In this document: in pieces, positions 6,201 to 7,184 of the stretch
How positions within the stretch are numbered: the stretch's first letter is position 1
Layout of the letters: each line of letters starts with the position of its first letter
From: Desulfobacula sp.
GTDB lineage: Bacteria; Desulfobacterota; Desulfobacteria; Desulfobacterales; Desulfobacteraceae
Reading direction: 5' to 3'
Length of the DNA: 7,184 nucleotides
Assembly (NCBI RefSeq): GCF_021107415.1
Contig: NZ_JAIOSW010000036.1
Location: 1-7,184 of the forward strand
Made by a program: the position numbers and the translations under genes
Notes under the pieces: generated by a model
Told to the model about the DNA's origin: nothing
Database searches by the model: none
The model's input: only the letters and a program-made list of their open reading frames with translations

Positions 6201-7184
6201 TTTTCCACGGCAGGAGAAATAATCTGCACATACCCCTGGTCATCCGTATCCCTGCAGATGACATCTGCTGAACCATTGAACCTGAAACAGATCAGTTTTC
6301 CTTGCAACGGCAGTCCTGAAGCCGTATCAAGAATCCGGTAGTACCGGACAGCGTTCCCGCCTTTCATAACCCTTGAAGGAATCGTGTCATTTTCCGGAGC
6401 AAAAGGTTCAAATGTGATATTTGAAGTGATACCGCCGGGTTCGCCGACCCGGACCGTAACCAGGGAAATAATCCGGCTCCCATCCCAGGTCACTGCCTTG
6501 ACCCGGATAATATGTTCACCAGGCTCATCAAAAGCATACGATATCTCGTTGTCATAGGTATACATATCATCATACCCGTCATAATCAAGATCCCAGGCAA
6601 ACCAGTGGATGCTTTTCCCGGAAATAAACCGCAGGGTAATAGTTTCACCCTGAAGGGCATATCCCCGACCCTCCGGATACAGGACCGCAAGATAGCCGTC
6701 ATTATCCCTGACCGGTCGGACATAATAGGTGCCGGTCTTGCTGTTATAGGACACTACACCGTTCTGAAAATTCACATACCAGGCCCTTGACGGATCTGTG
6801 GTATTGGTGGTGGAACTCCAGTATCCGCCGGCACTGGTATTGGAAAATTTCTGGGGATCAACAGCAGGATTATATCGATTATATAAAACAAGGGACTGCA
6901 GCTCGTTGCGGTTGGGCAGGCGCCAGTCATCATGACCATCCCAAGTGCCTGCTTCACACAGGGCAAGGGCCTGCTGCCAGGTAACCGGAGACAGGTCTTG
7001 CTGAAGCCACATCAGGCCCGTGTCTGCATCAGCCACTGTATTGGCCCCTGCTTGATAATAAGGTGTTCCGGCACTGCACACGGCGGCAGATATCATCGTT
7101 CTATCCCCCCCGCGCACCGGACGGACATAATAATTTGTCCCTGCCTCGTTATAGGACACTACACCGTTTTGAAAATTCACATAC
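3245..7184 (-). CDS. giant multidomain surface/secreted protein with Lcl (DUF1566), PKD, Ig/FN3-like and dockerin-like parts (5' end outside window)
   Basis: At least 1311 codons are visible, and the frame is open to the window edge, so signal peptide and start are not seen. Residues are numbered from the codon at 7180. Residues 1-25 are the end of one Lcl/DUF1566 module. Residues 35-157 are a second complete module (TGLMWLQQDL, WRLPNRNELQSL, GGYWSSTTN, WYVNFQNGVVSY, YYVRPVR). Residues 160-247 look like a PKD domain (WDLDYDGYDD, YAFDEPGEHIIRVKA). Residues 250-355 are beta-rich and Ig-like. Residues 360-800 are a glycine-rich, beta-strand-like region with no family I recognise. Residues 805-885 are helical and alanine/isoleucine-rich. 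Residues 889-975 form another beta domain, 980-1180 are two Ig-like segments, and 1183-1265 are fibronectin III-like. Residues 1271-1282 form one EF-hand loop (DLDRDRDVDGND) of dockerin type. The protein is probably exported, with an adhesion, scaffold or sensing role; function is unproven. Base composition is less A/T-rich than the TA genes. Confidence 0.85.
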   Translation of the reverse strand, partial: YVNFQNGVVSYNEAGTNYYVRPVRGGDRTMISAAVCSAGTPYYQAGANTVADADTGLMWLQQDLSPVTWQQALALCEAGTWDGHDDWRLPNRNELQSLVLYNRYNPAVDPQKFSNTSAGGYWSSTTNTTDPSRAWYVNFQNGVVSYNSKTGTYYVRPVRDNDGYLAVLYPEGRGYALQGETITLRFISGKSIHWFAWDLDYDGYDDMYTYDNEISYAFDEPGEHIIRVKAVTWDGSRIISLVTVRVGEPGGITSNITFEPFAPENDTIPSRVMKGGNAVRYYRILDTASGLPLQGKLICFRFNGSADVICRDTDDQGYVQIISPAVENPGNFFVEITSESGGSVGFAAGNPPSFSINVEDRTFTESYGIFMGTNASVGKILGAKIGPVEFSALKAGIGAGKHVMTGFGYENKEDSADFFIENVLGSEFEAEIHAGLFGKVFKTKTLPEVEVGPSLSGSIGRDLSTVYEYPGFMDNGDIDGAQALAAGIILLESAINASTQMVVGMDTLLFGLVNKTLEHYGLDITVDSWGNAFSLAGQASLGAGLSLKNPLGLSGMAGSTWEFDFSALDGEYVYTFTSDFDDWGRSAFEQSVVTSLDMGSFSVSLGQKFGGDKRKKNTPRFFLGSIFSISPWIQKDGEQGTRIINYSNGSRYLEYYRLVESEDDNFLFFSTDTTRKYIHYYVTDIQVIDDLALKSDLAGEMADLGDGNFGLSLRPSTYSQFYTALFDTSAGPVSWEERTREQQLFDLDLEFEIGLGLYLGVGAQLKTWKQVEYISARGKMDNGAKYITALYEKDGYITDHIKGYDPFITAGVDAVRDMCASLTETIEAIIEAGQDAIAVIVETGAKLKAGAGDLIEGSILFLTKINPLQKSYQIKALSGLLSKGIDMANADTVGQVYIVNVKDENGDPVQMFPALLELTLGYTEGDLVAAGYTLADAESLRIYRWDGESGFYILMGGSVDTLESSVTAFINKPGQYLLAIDGAPPDIGDFAVSVGTRSPELSFIIMDSLSGIDTPTIEVRIDGTLVVSGSGWEEHYDINTGEFIYQVEEELVLGSHTLNVIALDHMGNLLNHTESFVINDLAPVIVHDPVLSAEADTPLVVSAMVTDDQDVETILLSFRAMTNEMPYQLIPMEINTGTGAYETSIPSAYLTGHGVRYFIRALDISGNISETDPVDIAVADLSGPVIPGSLTVTIINEQFKISWPMAADVDTAGYRLYWGETPDNMVGMGDLGLTGFTLLDISWDDHFAAVTAVDDFNNEGNMAGPIRVGRKADLDRDRDVDGNDISGVILKIQAGDTDVSVGDAAEGFGDQF
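6711..6779 (-). repeat. intragenic Lcl-module repeat, inner copy
   Basis: This 69-bp segment encodes the end of the second Lcl module. It aligns without gaps to 7116-7184, exactly 405 bp (135 codons) away. Two blocks are nearly identical, the second being 37 nt (6743-6779) with one mismatch, and a 12-nt stretch between them is fully divergent. At protein level both copies read YVNFQNGVVSYN, then a variable turn, then YYVRPVR. Confidence 0.85.
7116..7184 (-). repeat. intragenic Lcl-module repeat, outer copy (cut by window edge)
   Basis: This is the partner of 6711-6779. The repeat reaches the last base of the window, so the matching module probably continues beyond it and more tandem modules may exist upstream. 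The variable turn encodes NEAGTN here and NSKTGT in the other copy. Confidence 0.8.

Overview
This 7.2 kb window looks like an accessory stretch of a Gram-negative bacterial chromosome. The gene content suggests an anaerobic Desulfobacterota (Desulfobacterales-like) organism: a very large secreted-type protein with Lcl/DUF1566 modules, a PKD-like domain and a dockerin-like Ca-binding tail, beside a dense group of toxin-antitoxin (TA) genes. That assignment is inference from gene style and base composition. No rRNA, tRNA or taxonomic marker is present.

Layout: (1) 316-1173 (+) encodes a YitT-family membrane protein with a C-terminal DUF2179 domain. (2) 1299-1532 (+) encodes an intact Phd/YefM-type antitoxin. 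It is followed directly by the C-terminal half of a PIN/VapC toxin (1533-1729) that has lost its start and N-terminal half, so the antitoxin is an orphan. (3) An 86-91 bp imperfect direct repeat occurs at 1858-1943 and 3130-3220. It brackets about 1.2 kb holding two complete TA pairs: hicB-hicA on the minus strand (2423 to 1991) and brnT-brnA on the plus strand (2581 to 3137). The pairs are divergent and share a 157 bp intergenic region that contains a promoter overlapped by a perfect 7-bp-arm inverted repeat. (4) 3245-7184 (-) is the 3' portion of a giant gene of more than 1311 codons whose 5' end lies outside the window.

How the parts work together: each TA pair shows translational coupling by overlapping stop and start codons. 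The brnT promoter/operator geometry suggests autorepression by the ribbon-helix-helix BrnA and possibly a leaderless brnT mRNA. The flanking repeats suggest that the double-TA block arrived or was duplicated as a unit, but no recombinase or transposase gene is visible. The giant protein is probably exported: it has adhesion or cell-surface style modules at both ends around a central region of about 450 residues that I cannot assign to any family.

No CRISPR array, insertion sequence, tRNA or convincing intrinsic terminator was found.
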